A DNA stretch of 64,000 nucleotides from positions 310,001-374,000 of the forward strand of contig JADJSH010000001.1 of assembly GCA_016711805.1 (NCBI GenBank), given 5' to 3'. A model generated the notes under the pieces. That model had not been told where the DNA came from. It saw only the letters and a program-made list of their open reading frames with translations, and made no database searches. Positions within the stretch are counted from its first letter, which is position 1. The number at the start of each line of letters is the position of its first letter. Below, one piece after another: positions 18,197-27,974 of this stretch. The position numbers were made by a program, and so were the translations under genes. The stretch is from Bacteroidota bacterium (lineage in GTDB: Bacteria; Bacteroidota; Bacteroidia; B-17B0; Aurantibacillaceae).

Positions 18197-20368
18197 TTAT
18201 TTTGCATGCTTTAGTTCGTATAATGTTTGATATACCTTTGCATTGATTAAGTCTTTAGAGTCTTTATCTCTAAACGTTTCGTGTTTTTTATAAATTATGT
18301 GATTGCCTTTGATGTCATAAATAAAACTATAAAAATAAGTTCTTTTTCTTCCTTTCTTAGATTTATAGTTTACGATTCCTGTTTTTAAAACATATTGCGT
18401 TCCATATTTGCTGATAACATCATCCATATCGTTGGTATTAAATATAGGATCTCCTTCACTATCATCAGTGTCAAATTTTTCGCTAAACCAATCATTAATA
18501 ACCGAATAGTCGTTTATTTTATCTACATCTGTAGTTGTTATTAAACCTGGATCTAATGTTACCAATTCGAAATTTTGCCTTTTAGCGCAATCATTTACTG
18601 TCACAATAAATTTTTCTTGTTTTTTGTCAGAGTTAATATAGGTCATTTCTTCCTTTTGAGACTCATCGATTTTCAAGTAAAAGGGTTCTAATAATAATAC
18701 TTTATTAATTTTTGAATCACTCGATATATATATTCCTTTACCTTTTTTGTTTTTCTTAATTACTGTTCTATTTTTACTTATTGAATATTCTGAAAAGCCT
18801 GAATTGTTTTGATTCTCATCTAACCCAGCTAAAGGAAATTTACTTGCAAATTCTTTATCTGATTCAAATAAATCTACATACATCTCTTTATAATAGGCTG
18901 TGTCGTATTTTTTGAAGTTATTTTCTTTTTGAATATTTGCGATTAAATCTGTTTTTGAATTCAATTCATTTTCTGTTTTAGAAGAATCTAAAAGAGTATT
19001 GTTTTGATTATCTTTTTTAGACATTCTAACAAAATCGCGAATGCCCCAATTTATTTTCGGCATCATTTTAAATAAACTATCCGAATAACTGGCCATTTTT
19101 TTATTATTCGGAAATTTCTTGTGACTTCTATAAATATAATTCAGCGCCATCATTGTCCATTCATTAGAAGGCATTCTATTTATTAAATGATATAATTGCT
19201 GAGGATAACTTTCAACATCTTTAAAATCAGCAAACCCATTTTCTAAATGAGAATCGCTATTGTAATTAATCATTCCGTTCCCGTACAAAGCAATTGCATA
19301 CAAACATTTTGAGATTACTTCGGTAACATACTCATTATTAGGATATTTATTAGCCATAATATAACCCGCATATAAAGCATTAGGATAATCTCTATTTTTA
19401 AGATACAATCTGCAAAGTTCTAAACGCGCTAAATCACGAACATATTCAAACTTATCTTGAGCCATCACGTAGTTAACTTTCCCGTTATTACTCCTATTTG
19501 CTATAAGTTCGGAAATGGCTTGCTTTCTTTTTGCAGTATTTGGATGAGTTAACTTTGTATCATCCTCATTCGAATTATTTCTAATAGAAGACACTTCTTT
19601 TAAAAAATAACTAGAAGGTAATTTGTAATATTCTGTTTCTAAAAATGTTTTCTTAAACTCTAATAATTCAAATGGCAAGTGAGCATATTGTAATACATCA
19701 AATGCTTTTTCTGCTTGTTTAAAATTATACCCAGTTTGTTCAAACAACTTAAATCCTTCAATATCAGCTTCGCTTTCTTTCTCTTTCGAATATTGACATT
19801 TTTCAATTAATTTAGCATCGCTATTACGATCGTAATTTTGTCTATCAATCTTTTTATTTTTAACATAACCATCAAGGTGATGTTTTTTTGTGTAATGGGA
19901 AATTTCATGACATAGAATGAATGCCAATTGCGCTTCCGTTTCGGCCTGAGCAATTAAACCAATATCAATAAAAATATATCCTTTATCATAACTGTAAGCA
20001 TTAACTACAGATGACTTTAATGTGTAAATATGTAATTCATTTCTTAAAGCAGGATTATCTTTTAAAATAACATCAGCCAATTTGTTCAAATAAACCGTTA
20101 CTTCATCGTTAATCAATGTATTTCCACTTTTTACTATTTTCTCGATTTCATAATTAGCTTCGGTTAAATAAGTACGCTTTAGGAAGTTGTCAGACTCCTG
20201 TTTTTTATTTAATTCCTTAATATCCGTTTCAATAACATTTCGTATGTTTTGAGTAAACACATCTGGCAACGAACCTGTAGATTTTAATGGACTGTAATTT
20301 TCTTTTAAATTTTGTTGAGAGTAACAAGAGAAAGACAGAAATGCCAGAGGCAATAGGTATTTTATCAT
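18197..20368 (-). CDS. Exported M48-family zinc metallopeptidase with long C-terminal region
   Basis: A 723-residue exported protein. The signal region MIKYLLPLAFLSFSCYSQ is followed by a gluzincin domain with HEISH (154-158) and a downstream ESEAD (198-202), the M48 zinc ligands. M48 peptidases of this type (BepA/YfgC-like) work on misfolded outer-membrane proteins in the periplasm. The region from about 300 to 430 is helical and probably TPR-like; the final 250 residues are unassigned. The two duplicated barrel proteins lie directly downstream. An envelope quality-control role is an inference from family and context. Confidence 0.85.
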   Translation of the reverse strand: MIKYLLPLAFLSFSCYSQQNLKENYSPLKSTGSLPDVFTQNIRNVIETDIKELNKKQESDNFLKRTYLTEANYEIEKIVKSGNTLINDEVTVYLNKLADVILKDNPALRNELHIYTLKSSVVNAYSYDKGYIFIDIGLIAQAETEAQLAFILCHEISHYTKKHHLDGYVKNKKIDRQNYDRNSDAKLIEKCQYSKEKESEADIEGFKLFEQTGYNFKQAEKAFDVLQYAHLPFELLEFKKTFLETEYYKLPSSYFLKEVSSIRNNSNEDDTKLTHPNTAKRKQAISELIANRSNNGKVNYVMAQDKFEYVRDLARLELCRLYLKNRDYPNALYAGYIMANKYPNNEYVTEVISKCLYAIALYGNGMINYNSDSHLENGFADFKDVESYPQQLYHLINRMPSNEWTMMALNYIYRSHKKFPNNKKMASYSDSLFKMMPKINWGIRDFVRMSKKDNQNNTLLDSSKTENELNSKTDLIANIQKENNFKKYDTAYYKEMYVDLFESDKEFASKFPLAGLDENQNNSGFSEYSISKNRTVIKKNKKGKGIYISSDSKINKVLLLEPFYLKIDESQKEEMTYINSDKKQEKFIVTVNDCAKRQNFELVTLDPGLITTTDVDKINDYSVINDWFSEKFDTDDSEGDPIFNTNDMDDVISKYGTQYVLKTGIVNYKSKKGRKRTYFYSFIYDIKGNHIIYKKHETFRDKDSKDLINAKVYQTLYELKHAK

Positions 20369-20396
20369 TATACAGTTTTAAGATATAAATATAAAT

Positions 20397-20429
20397 AAAA
20401 ATCCTCTTTGAAATTAATCAAAGAGGATT
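20397..20429 (-). terminator. Terminator of the 565-residue exported protein gene
   Basis: A 12-bp perfect stem AATCCTCTTTGA/TCAAAGAGGATT (20400-20411 with 20418-20429) with a six-base loop. On the minus strand it is followed by TTTT. It lies 26 bases after the stop at 20455. Confidence 0.85.
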
Positions 20430-20454
20430 ATTTAACTCCATTTAATTAGTATTT

Positions 20455-22152
20455 TTAATCGAATTTAATTTTAGCAAATCTATCCCTACCTCTGTCTTCG
20501 GTATATATGTATATTTCGCTATTATTACCCGAAACAAATATCTCGCAATCAGAAGGAGGCATAAAAGAAGGGTTTCTTTCCTGAATAGGAGCAAAACAAT
20601 AATCTTCATTTTTCATTAATACTATTCTTGTTACCACACCAGTTTTCAAGTTTAACTGATTGCACACAAAATTAGATCCATGAATTCCCGATACTGATTT
20701 TAAATCTTTTGGTTCAAAATCTGCTTTAGAATATCGTTCAATGTTTTTCGGATGATCATCGCATAATACATAAATATTATTATTTGTTGCCACTGCAATG
20801 TATTGCTTAAATACATGAGGCGCGTTTTCGAGTTTCATTACCTGCCTCAATGGTAGATTTTTAATCCATTCAAACTCACCTTTACTATTTAATTTCGCAA
20901 CAATTACATCCATATATTCATACTCATAATCTACGTCGTAAGTTCTCATTCCTACTCCTCCTGCTCTACCAACACCTCCCATAGTTCCTGTTGTATTAGT
21001 GTATCTTATTACCTGCTGTTCACGATATTGTTCACCAACATAATACACAGCATCTCCAATAGGAAATATATAATCCAGTTTATACTTAAATTTTTTAGCC
21101 CTTTTTGAACTTGATTCCAGTTTAGCAAGCATCTCATCATCAAAAAACTTTACGGACTTAGACTTTATGGTATTATTTTTTAGGTCAACTGAAAAACTAA
21201 AAATTCCAACCTTTATCAAATCTCTTCCTTTTCTTTCTTGAACATCTTTTATGTATCCACCGACAACAATTTCATTATTATTAGTTTTTGAAAATTCAAT
21301 ATCTCTAACAAAATAATCATCATCAAATGCCAATTCTACATATTTAGCATCTGTTTCATTTGCATTAATAATGCCTAATGATAATTTATACCTTTCCTCT
21401 TTAGGTGACCACAATTTAGCTGGAGATGTATATCCAAAATAAATATTATCATTATCATCAAAATGAAGTCCAATGAACCCAACATCCTCCAAATCCACCA
21501 TAGTACCAATCCCAGTAGCCGACGAGAAAAAATTAATCGTTTTATTTTCCGTATTAGTAAATAATTTTTCGTCAACTGTTTTTGTCCAAAGCTTTTTTTG
21601 ATTCGAAGCATCCATCAAAATAAAATCCGTTTGATATGCCGTTTTCTTATCTGGTTTATGTGAAGATTTGATTAAAAATTTAGTATTACTAGGATTAGGG
21701 TAAATATCAAAACTAACAAACTCATAATGATCAGAAGGAACAGATACTATTTCCTTCAAAACATCAGACACTACACCACTAGAAGAAATTGTTTGATAAA
21801 ACAAGGTCATCATATCTGCTTTTTTATCATACTGTCTTCTAAAAATAAAAACATTTCCTTGGCAATACTCCACATCTTCGATTTTTGTTCTTCTTTCGTC
21901 ATCCAAACTTATTTCTTTTGAAAAAACAGGCTTTAAAGATGACTTATCATATTTTTCAATAAAAAAAGATGTTCCCTTACCTTTACTTCTTACTCGATAA
22001 GCATAAAAACTATTATCATCGCCTTTAAGCATACGGTTCATCTTACTATCTCTGTCATTATCAAGTTCAGGCCCATTGGTCATGATTGCTTGAGAAAATG
22101 CTAAACTGCTTAAAATAATTAAGCAAACGGTAGTTATTGATTTTAAAGTCAT
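20455..22152 (-). CDS. Large exported protein of unknown function, possible beta-propeller
   Basis: 565 residues with a signal peptide (MTLKSITTVCLIILSSLAFSQ). The mature part consists of repeated strand-rich segments, such as FFIEKYDKSSLKPVFSKEI, GIINANETDAKYVEL and VAKLNSKGEFEWIKNLPL, reminiscent of a propeller made of blades that report values. There is a glycine-rich insert TMGGVGRAGGVGMR near 390. There is no sorting domain, anchor or catalytic motif. Similar proteins are frequent in Bacteroidota but have no assigned role. It is transcribed alone, with a strong terminator after it. Confidence 0.6.
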   Translation of the reverse strand: MTLKSITTVCLIILSSLAFSQAIMTNGPELDNDRDSKMNRMLKGDDNSFYAYRVRSKGKGTSFFIEKYDKSSLKPVFSKEISLDDERRTKIEDVEYCQGNVFIFRRQYDKKADMMTLFYQTISSSGVVSDVLKEIVSVPSDHYEFVSFDIYPNPSNTKFLIKSSHKPDKKTAYQTDFILMDASNQKKLWTKTVDEKLFTNTENKTINFFSSATGIGTMVDLEDVGFIGLHFDDNDNIYFGYTSPAKLWSPKEERYKLSLGIINANETDAKYVELAFDDDYFVRDIEFSKTNNNEIVVGGYIKDVQERKGRDLIKVGIFSFSVDLKNNTIKSKSVKFFDDEMLAKLESSSKRAKKFKYKLDYIFPIGDAVYYVGEQYREQQVIRYTNTTGTMGGVGRAGGVGMRTYDVDYEYEYMDVIVAKLNSKGEFEWIKNLPLRQVMKLENAPHVFKQYIAVATNNNIYVLCDDHPKNIERYSKADFEPKDLKSVSGIHGSNFVCNQLNLKTGVVTRIVLMKNEDYCFAPIQERNPSFMPPSDCEIFVSGNNSEIYIYTEDRGRDRFAKIKFD

Positions 22153-22237
22153 ATTATAATTGTTTTTTGTAAATTTATTACATTTATTTTAATACTTAGT
22201 GGTATTAATTCCTATTTTCTGTCTGTTAAAGCAAATT

Positions 22238-23002
22238 CTATATCTTCCTGCACATATAAAGCAATTCACCTTTTGGTAATCGGTATCTCTCTACCAATTC
22301 GGCGCTAATTTCTTTCGTGTAGTCTTCCACTGTAACAATAAAACCTGCCGCCGCTAATTTATCTTTGTAATCTAAGCCAAATAAACGTACATGGTCTTTT
22401 TGCCAAAAATGGATTTCACGGTCTTTTTCACTGGTAATGCTTTTATCCTCATACGTTTCATAACGATTGACATCTTGAGGTATTTGAAAAATACCAAATC
22501 CGCCCGGTTTCATCATGCGATATAATTCACGCATACATTGGTCGGCATCTTGTACGTGTTCTAACACATGATGGCAAAAGATTACATCAAATGTGTTGTC
22601 TGCAAATGGCGCATGATGTAAATCAAAATGATGGTCGGCAATAGGCGAATTATAGTCTCCTGTTACATAATCTAAATTAGGCATCGCTTTAAACAATTTA
22701 TAAAAGCACTGTTCTGGTGCAATATGCAATAGTTTATGTTTCGCTGTAAAGAAATTTGTTTTATTTTTTAGGTATAACCATAATAAACGATGTCTTTCTA
22801 ATGACAAACTACCAGGACAAAGCGCATTTTCGCGGGCAACATTTTTACTGTAACCATAGGGTAAAAATTTACGGTAAGTTTTTCCACTAATAGGATCTTC
22901 AAATCTGTTACCGTAGTATAATATTGGCGCTATTTTACTGAAAATTAAACTTAGTTTAATTAGTATGGGGCGAGGAATGGTTCGAAGTATAAAATGGAAC
23001 AT
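22238..23002 (-). CDS. Class I SAM-dependent methyltransferase (Methyltransf_11 type)
   Basis: A 254-residue cytoplasmic protein. The Rossmann core is offset: LLHIAPEQCFY replaces the usual glycine-rich loop, followed by YVTGDYNSP, FDVIFCHHVLEHVQDADQ (acidic and His region of the Methyltransf_11 family), MKPGGFGIFQIP and a C-terminal HVRLFG segment. The poor glycine loop may mean an unusual SAM site. It is divergent from a GT-C gene, FkbM methyltransferase and a further methyltransferase at 23128-26340, which suggests a joint role in glycan or lipid modification. The acceptor is unknown. Confidence 0.75.
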   Translation of the reverse strand: MFHFILRTIPRPILIKLSLIFSKIAPILYYGNRFEDPISGKTYRKFLPYGYSKNVARENALCPGSLSLERHRLLWLYLKNKTNFFTAKHKLLHIAPEQCFYKLFKAMPNLDYVTGDYNSPIADHHFDLHHAPFADNTFDVIFCHHVLEHVQDADQCMRELYRMMKPGGFGIFQIPQDVNRYETYEDKSITSEKDREIHFWQKDHVRLFGLDYKDKLAAAGFIVTVEDYTKEISAELVERYRLPKGELLYMCRKI

Positions 23003-23100
23003 TTATCTGTAATTATGGTTTTCTAAAATTTGTGTCTGAAAATTGTCAAAAATACGCAAAATCATGCTGTTATAAAATGAGATTAGCATAATTAATTTGT

Positions 23101-23108
23101 TATTTTTG
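23101..23108 (+). promoter_or_regulatory. -7 promoter box TATTTTTG
   Basis: A perfect TAnnTTTG match 19 bases before the ATG at 23128. It would drive the three-gene cluster (GT-C, FkbM, methyltransferase). No -33 element is clear. Confidence 0.45.
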
Positions 23109-23127
23109 TGATTCTGAGTAATATACT

Positions 23128-24846
23128 ATGGCAAAGACTACTACAACAAAAAGCACTTCTTCTAGTTCGTTAAATAATAAAACCCTGTTTGACAAAATAG
23201 ATTCTTGGGGCGAAAACAATAATAATAAACTACTTTTTACCTTTCTTGGCGTATCCTTATTTTTTTCGTTTATGTTATTTAATGCTCGCATCAGCGAGGC
23301 GCATGACGACGCCTTATACTTAGAAGGTGGTTGGAGATACGTAAATGAATTCCCTAATTACTTTTACACACAAAATGCACCATTATATGTATTATTCTTA
23401 GGCTTATTGACCAAACTTTTTGGCTTTAAATTGCTTTTATTCAAGTTATTTAATGTTGTATTTAACTTTTTTGCAGTCTACTTTTTTTATAAAACATTTT
23501 ATAAAAGAATTCCTTTTATAGTTTTTATTCCTGTAATGATTTTTGTAAGCTCTAATCACTTAATACAGTATTATGCAAGCATGACCTTTACAGAAGCGTT
23601 TTATTTGTTTTTACAATCATTGTTTTTCTTTTGGTTTTTTAAATTGTATGATGCGCTGCAATTGGAGCCTAATACCAATAAACACTATAAACTATGGTTA
23701 ATGGTAGGCTTGTTTACCTTTTTAATTGCTACCTGCAAAAGTGTTGCTATTGTTGCTGTTCCCGTTTTAATGTTTTATTTCTTAATCGAAAAACAATGGA
23801 AGAATGTAGGATTTGCGCTAGGTGCCTATCTCATTTTCAAAATTCCATACGAGCTTTTAGTAAAATTAATTTGGGGTTCTCAAAATCAATTTAGCGGACA
23901 AAGTAAGATTTTACTATTAAAAGATCCTTATGATAAGTCGTTAGGAAATGATGATTTAGCTGGCTTTATTGGTCGTTTTTTTGATAACTGCAATTTATAT
24001 TTAGGGAAACGCTTTTATGAGTTACTTGGATTAAGAGAGGAATACACCAGACCAGTTGAAAGCCAATTACAAGCTGATAAATTACAAAGTGAATACAAAT
24101 ACTTAGCATTTTTTGTCGTTATTATTTTAGTTATTGCTTTATTTCAGGTAATTAAACAAAAAAATAAACCCTTATTATTTTTTGGATTATTTACAGGGGC
24201 GCAACTTTTATTATCCTTTGTCATACTTCAAGCACGTTGGGACCAGCCTCGTATTGTATTAATTTGTATGCCAATAATGTTAATCTTAATGTATTATTTA
24301 TTTTTTAATACAGTAAAAAAATCGGGCATGGGTCAAGGCATTTATTTAGTGATTGTTGGCATCATATCGGCATCTGTTTTAATGTCATCATTTAAACGCG
24401 GCTCAGAAAATTTACCCATAGTGAAGAAAAATTTATCTGGTAATATTTATTATGGTTACACACCTGATTGGCAGAACTTTTTGAAATGTAGCCAATGGTG
24501 TGCGGATAGTTTACCAGCAAATACATTAGTGGCTAGTAGAAAAGCACCGATGAGTTTTGTGTACGGAAAAGGAAAAAAATTCTTCCCTATTTATAGCGTT
24601 ATTGTTAAAGATTCTCTAACTCAACAGTCTAACCCCGATAGTGCGTTAGCCTTTTTTGCAGCCAAAGGTGTGACACATATCATGGTTGGAAGTTTAAGAA
24701 TAAATCCAAAACAAAATACTGGGGATGTTATTAATACCGTTCACAACATTGTTCAACCTATCTTTCAAAAGTATCCCGACAAGTTAAAATTAGTGCACAC
24801 CGAAGGTTTGTCTGAACAATCTTATATTTTTGAAATTACTAAATAA
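23128..24846 (+). CDS. GT-C fold membrane glycosyltransferase-like protein (family 39/83 type)
   Basis: 572 residues. A Ser/Thr-rich N-terminus is followed by a first helix (about 37-52), and then HDDALYLEGG (59-68) with two Asp at the position of the catalytic acid in dolichyl/polyprenyl-phosphate sugar transferases (PMT/ArnT). About ten further helices follow, then a periplasmic C-terminal domain of about 130 residues. It should add a sugar from a lipid donor to lipid or protein outside the inner membrane. Its stop codon shares one base with the next start (TAATG), indicating coupled translation with the FkbM gene. The sugar and acceptor are unknown. Confidence 0.72.
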   Translation: MAKTTTTKSTSSSSLNNKTLFDKIDSWGENNNNKLLFTFLGVSLFFSFMLFNARISEAHDDALYLEGGWRYVNEFPNYFYTQNAPLYVLFLGLLTKLFGFKLLLFKLFNVVFNFFAVYFFYKTFYKRIPFIVFIPVMIFVSSNHLIQYYASMTFTEAFYLFLQSLFFFWFFKLYDALQLEPNTNKHYKLWLMVGLFTFLIATCKSVAIVAVPVLMFYFLIEKQWKNVGFALGAYLIFKIPYELLVKLIWGSQNQFSGQSKILLLKDPYDKSLGNDDLAGFIGRFFDNCNLYLGKRFYELLGLREEYTRPVESQLQADKLQSEYKYLAFFVVIILVIALFQVIKQKNKPLLFFGLFTGAQLLLSFVILQARWDQPRIVLICMPIMLILMYYLFFNTVKKSGMGQGIYLVIVGIISASVLMSSFKRGSENLPIVKKNLSGNIYYGYTPDWQNFLKCSQWCADSLPANTLVASRKAPMSFVYGKGKKFFPIYSVIVKDSLTQQSNPDSALAFFAAKGVTHIMVGSLRINPKQNTGDVINTVHNIVQPIFQKYPDKLKLVHTEGLSEQSYIFEITK

Positions 24847-25595
24847 TGGCATCATCTTTAAGCATAGCACTAGGTAATTTTTTGTACAAAAACTGTTTTC
24901 CAATTTATAAACTCACCTATAAATCGTTTAAGGAGAAACAAGACGCATTTGAAATTTCATTAATGAAAAAATATATCAAAGCAGGAGATACTGTTTTGGA
25001 TATTGGCGCTAACATAGGTTTTTACGCCGAAATATTATCTGGCATCGTTGGAGAAAAAGGAAAAGTACATTGCTTTGAACCTGACACTACTAATTTTAAA
25101 CATTTAGAAAGTAGAAGTAAACATTTACCAAATGTGACCATCAATAACAAAGCCGTTTCAGATAAAACAGAAACCATAAAAATTTACACTTCTAAAAAAT
25201 TAAATGTAGATCACAGAACATACAAGCCTGATGAGTACGATCAAGAAATTGATATTCATGCCATCTCAGTGGATGAGTATCTACAATCATCAACATCTGA
25301 AATAAATTTCATTAAAATGGACATTCAAGGTTTTGAAATGAGTGCTGTAAAAGGTATGACTAAAACATTGCAAAGTCCACATTTAAAAATGCTTTCAGAA
25401 TTTTGGCCTTATGGCATGCGAAAAGCTGGAACCAGTGTGTTAGACTATTTTCATTTCTTAAAACAAAACCAATTTCATATTTATTTAATTGATAATAATC
25501 AACTAATTGAATTAACTGAAGATAAAGTAAAAACGTTTTTGAATTTACCAGAAACAACTTATATGAATATTTTTGCAAGTAAAGACCGTGTTTAA
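24846..25595 (+). CDS. FkbM-family SAM-dependent methyltransferase
   Basis: A 249-residue cytoplasmic enzyme. It has the SAM loop VLDIGANIGFYAEI (about 49-62), an acidic second strand with CFEPD, NKAVSDKTE, and INFIKMDIQGFEMSAVKG, a pattern typical of FkbM enzymes, which methylate hydroxyl groups on sugars or polyketides. It is translationally coupled to the upstream GT-C gene and overlaps the next methyltransferase start. This suggests successive tailoring of one surface glycan. Confidence 0.87.
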   Translation: MASSLSIALGNFLYKNCFPIYKLTYKSFKEKQDAFEISLMKKYIKAGDTVLDIGANIGFYAEILSGIVGEKGKVHCFEPDTTNFKHLESRSKHLPNVTINNKAVSDKTETIKIYTSKKLNVDHRTYKPDEYDQEIDIHAISVDEYLQSSTSEINFIKMDIQGFEMSAVKGMTKTLQSPHLKMLSEFWPYGMRKAGTSVLDYFHFLKQNQFHIYLIDNNQLIELTEDKVKTFLNLPETTYMNIFASKDRV

Positions 25596-26340
25596 AAAAT
25601 ATACCATACCATTTGATTTAGATGATCCAAGAGCAACCTTGGCGCATAGAGATATTATTTTACAAAAACCATTTTTAAAACGGTTATATCAAGATTGGTA
25701 TCAAATTTTTATTCAAAAAAGTAAAGAAGTTGGTAAAGGTATTTATTTGGAAATAGGCTCTGGAGGCGGTTTTTTAAAAGACGAATTTCCTGAAGTAGTA
25801 ACGTCTGATATTTTAGATTTACCTGTAGTTGATAAAGTATTTAGCGCCGAAGAAATGCCTTATAAAGAAAATGAATTAGGTTGCATTATGATGCTGAATG
25901 TTTTTCATCATATTCCTCGCCCCTATTTATTTTTGCACGAAGCTGAACGTACATTACTCTCTGGCGGCAAAATCATCATGATTGAACCCGCAAATTCTGC
26001 ATTAGGAAGATTCATCTATAAACGTTTTCACCACGAACCTTTTGAAGAAAACGGTCCTCGAGAAATAAAACCAGGAAATCCTTTAAGTAATTCGAATCAA
26101 GCGTTACCACATATTTATTTCGAAAGAGATTTAGAACAATTCGCTAAAGATTTTCCGAAATTAAAAATCAATAAAATCACTTATCATACTCCTTTTATGT
26201 ATGTATTAAGCGGTGGTGTTTCGAGAAGTGCGATGCTACCCTACTTTATGTATAATTTTGCAAAAGCTATGGAGTGGCTATGCAAACCATTTAGTAAGCA
26301 GTTGGGATTGTTTTGCACAGTGGAAGTAGAGAAAATTTAA
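25588..26340 (+). CDS. Class I SAM-dependent methyltransferase
   Basis: About 250 residues. GTG 25588 (reading MFKKYTIPFDLDD) is preferred over the TTG at 25573; it overlaps the FkbM gene by eight bases. The core shows YLEIGSGGGFLKDEF (SAM loop), VTSDILDLP, EEMPYKENELGCIMMLNVFHH and GGKIIMIEPA, a standard Methyltransf_11-like order. C-terminal hydrophobic stretches may face the membrane. It is the last gene of the three-gene cluster, and its end overlaps the convergent symporter gene by four bases. Confidence 0.8.
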   Translation: MFKKYTIPFDLDDPRATLAHRDIILQKPFLKRLYQDWYQIFIQKSKEVGKGIYLEIGSGGGFLKDEFPEVVTSDILDLPVVDKVFSAEEMPYKENELGCIMMLNVFHHIPRPYLFLHEAERTLLSGGKIIMIEPANSALGRFIYKRFHHEPFEENGPREIKPGNPLSNSNQALPHIYFERDLEQFAKDFPKLKINKITYHTPFMYVLSGGVSRSAMLPYFMYNFAKAMEWLCKPFSKQLGLFCTVEVEKI

Positions 26341-27824
26341 GCGATTGCAATTCTCTTCCTCACAAACATTAATCCTAATATTGTAATTCCTGCATTAATT
26401 AAAATCAATTCATTTCCAATTTCATAGGTCGTCATGGTTTTAACTACATAATTTGCTAATATGTAAGTAATGATTGGTGCTACAACACAAACAACTGGCA
26501 CTAATCTATCGCTCAACTGTTGTTTAGTAAATAGGCCAATTGCAAATAAACCTAATAATGGTCCATAAGTATAGCCAGCTAACATCAATATAGTATCAAT
26601 AATAGCTCGCTGATTTAAAATATCAAATACAATAATCACTAACCATAAAATCACCGCAAAACCAATATGAATATAAGTTCTACGTTTTGATTTTTGTTCA
26701 TCTGTTAACGCTGTATTTCTATCATACTCTAACATATCAAAATATGTAGAAGTCGTTAAAGTTGTGAGAACACTATCGGCACTGCTAAATGTAGCCGCGG
26801 TTAACCCGATAATAAAAATTAAACCAGCAAACATTCCTAAATGATTTAAAGCGAGATTAGGGAATACTTTATCAGTAATAATTTTTCCTGTTTCAGCATT
26901 CATTGGCAAATCGATAGCAGCGTGAGCATAATATTGATATAATAAAACCCCAAGTGATAAAAAGAAAATATTTACAATCACCATGACGATACTAAACCAA
27001 AAAATGTTTTTTTGCGCTTCACCCAATGATTTACAACTTAAATTTTTCTGCATCATGTTTTGGTCAAGTCCTGTCATTGCAACAGCAATGAAAATCCCAC
27101 CAATAAATTCTTTCACAAAAAAATTAGATTTATGCCAATCCCAAAAAAATGTTTTTGAATAGTCTGAACTCGCAATATTCGTAATGGCTTGTCCAAAACC
27201 AATATCCATTTTATCAATAATAATTGCTATTGAAACAACTACACCTAGCACTAAAAACAAAGATTGAAAAGTATCTGTCCAAACTAAAGTTTTAATACCA
27301 CCTTTGTAAGTGTATAATAACATTAATACTAAAATCACTGAAACGCTTAACCAAAAAGGCACATGCACACTTTTAATCTGATCGAATACAAAAAACTGAA
27401 TGACACCTGCGGCTAAATACAACCGCCCTGATGCACCTAAAATACGAGATAATATAAAAAAGAATGCGCCTGTTTTTTGAGTATGTCGTCCAAAACGAGT
27501 TTCTAAGTAGGTATAAATAGAAACTAAATTCATTTTATAATAAATGGGTAATAGTACTTTTGAAATAATAAAATAACCTACAAAATACCCTAACACTAAT
27601 TGCAAATACGAAAAATTAGCACCTCCAACTTTACCAGGAACAGAAATATAAGTGACACCACTCAAAGAATCCCCAATCATACCAAAAGCCACCGCATACC
27701 ATGGAGAGGTATGATTTCCTGAAAAATAACTTTCAGCAGTAGAATTTTTAGATGTTAAGTAGGCAATTAAGAGCAATCCTCCAAAATATAAGCCTATGCA
27801 TGAAATAATAAGTAATGGCGACAT
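26337..27824 (-). CDS. Sodium:solute symporter (SSS family)
   Basis: 495 residues with about thirteen membrane helices in the LeuT-like SSS arrangement. Characteristic segments are FGMIGDSLSGVTYISVPG in helix 1-2, GGIKTLVWTDTFQS in the helix 5 region, TGLDQNMMQKNLSCKS and LTAATFSSADSVLTTLTT (helix 8 Na+ site). It should take up a solute with sodium; the substrate cannot be told from sequence, with PutP/sialate/other branches all possible. It is a single gene with a near-leaderless promoter box four bases upstream. Confidence 0.9.
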   Translation of the reverse strand: MSPLLIISCIGLYFGGLLLIAYLTSKNSTAESYFSGNHTSPWYAVAFGMIGDSLSGVTYISVPGKVGGANFSYLQLVLGYFVGYFIISKVLLPIYYKMNLVSIYTYLETRFGRHTQKTGAFFFILSRILGASGRLYLAAGVIQFFVFDQIKSVHVPFWLSVSVILVLMLLYTYKGGIKTLVWTDTFQSLFLVLGVVVSIAIIIDKMDIGFGQAITNIASSDYSKTFFWDWHKSNFFVKEFIGGIFIAVAMTGLDQNMMQKNLSCKSLGEAQKNIFWFSIVMVIVNIFFLSLGVLLYQYYAHAAIDLPMNAETGKIITDKVFPNLALNHLGMFAGLIFIIGLTAATFSSADSVLTTLTTSTYFDMLEYDRNTALTDEQKSKRRTYIHIGFAVILWLVIIVFDILNQRAIIDTILMLAGYTYGPLLGLFAIGLFTKQQLSDRLVPVVCVVAPIITYILANYVVKTMTTYEIGNELILINAGITILGLMFVRKRIAIA

Positions 27825-27828
27825 ACTT

Positions 27829-27836
27829 TAAAGATA
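27829..27836 (-). promoter_or_regulatory. -7 promoter-like box TATCTTTA (minus strand)
   Basis: On the minus strand TATCTTTA ends four bases before the ATG at 27824 of the symporter gene. A transcript from here would have almost no leader. Confidence 0.4.
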
Positions 27837-27974
27837 AAGTGAAGGCAACCTAAATTTTGAATTAAAAAACTATTATTTTAAATACCTGAACGTTAATATC
27901 TTTTAACATTCAAACCCCTTTAAAAATCAATAATAATCCTCATTTTTTGCTATCTTGTTGCCTTAATATTATTT

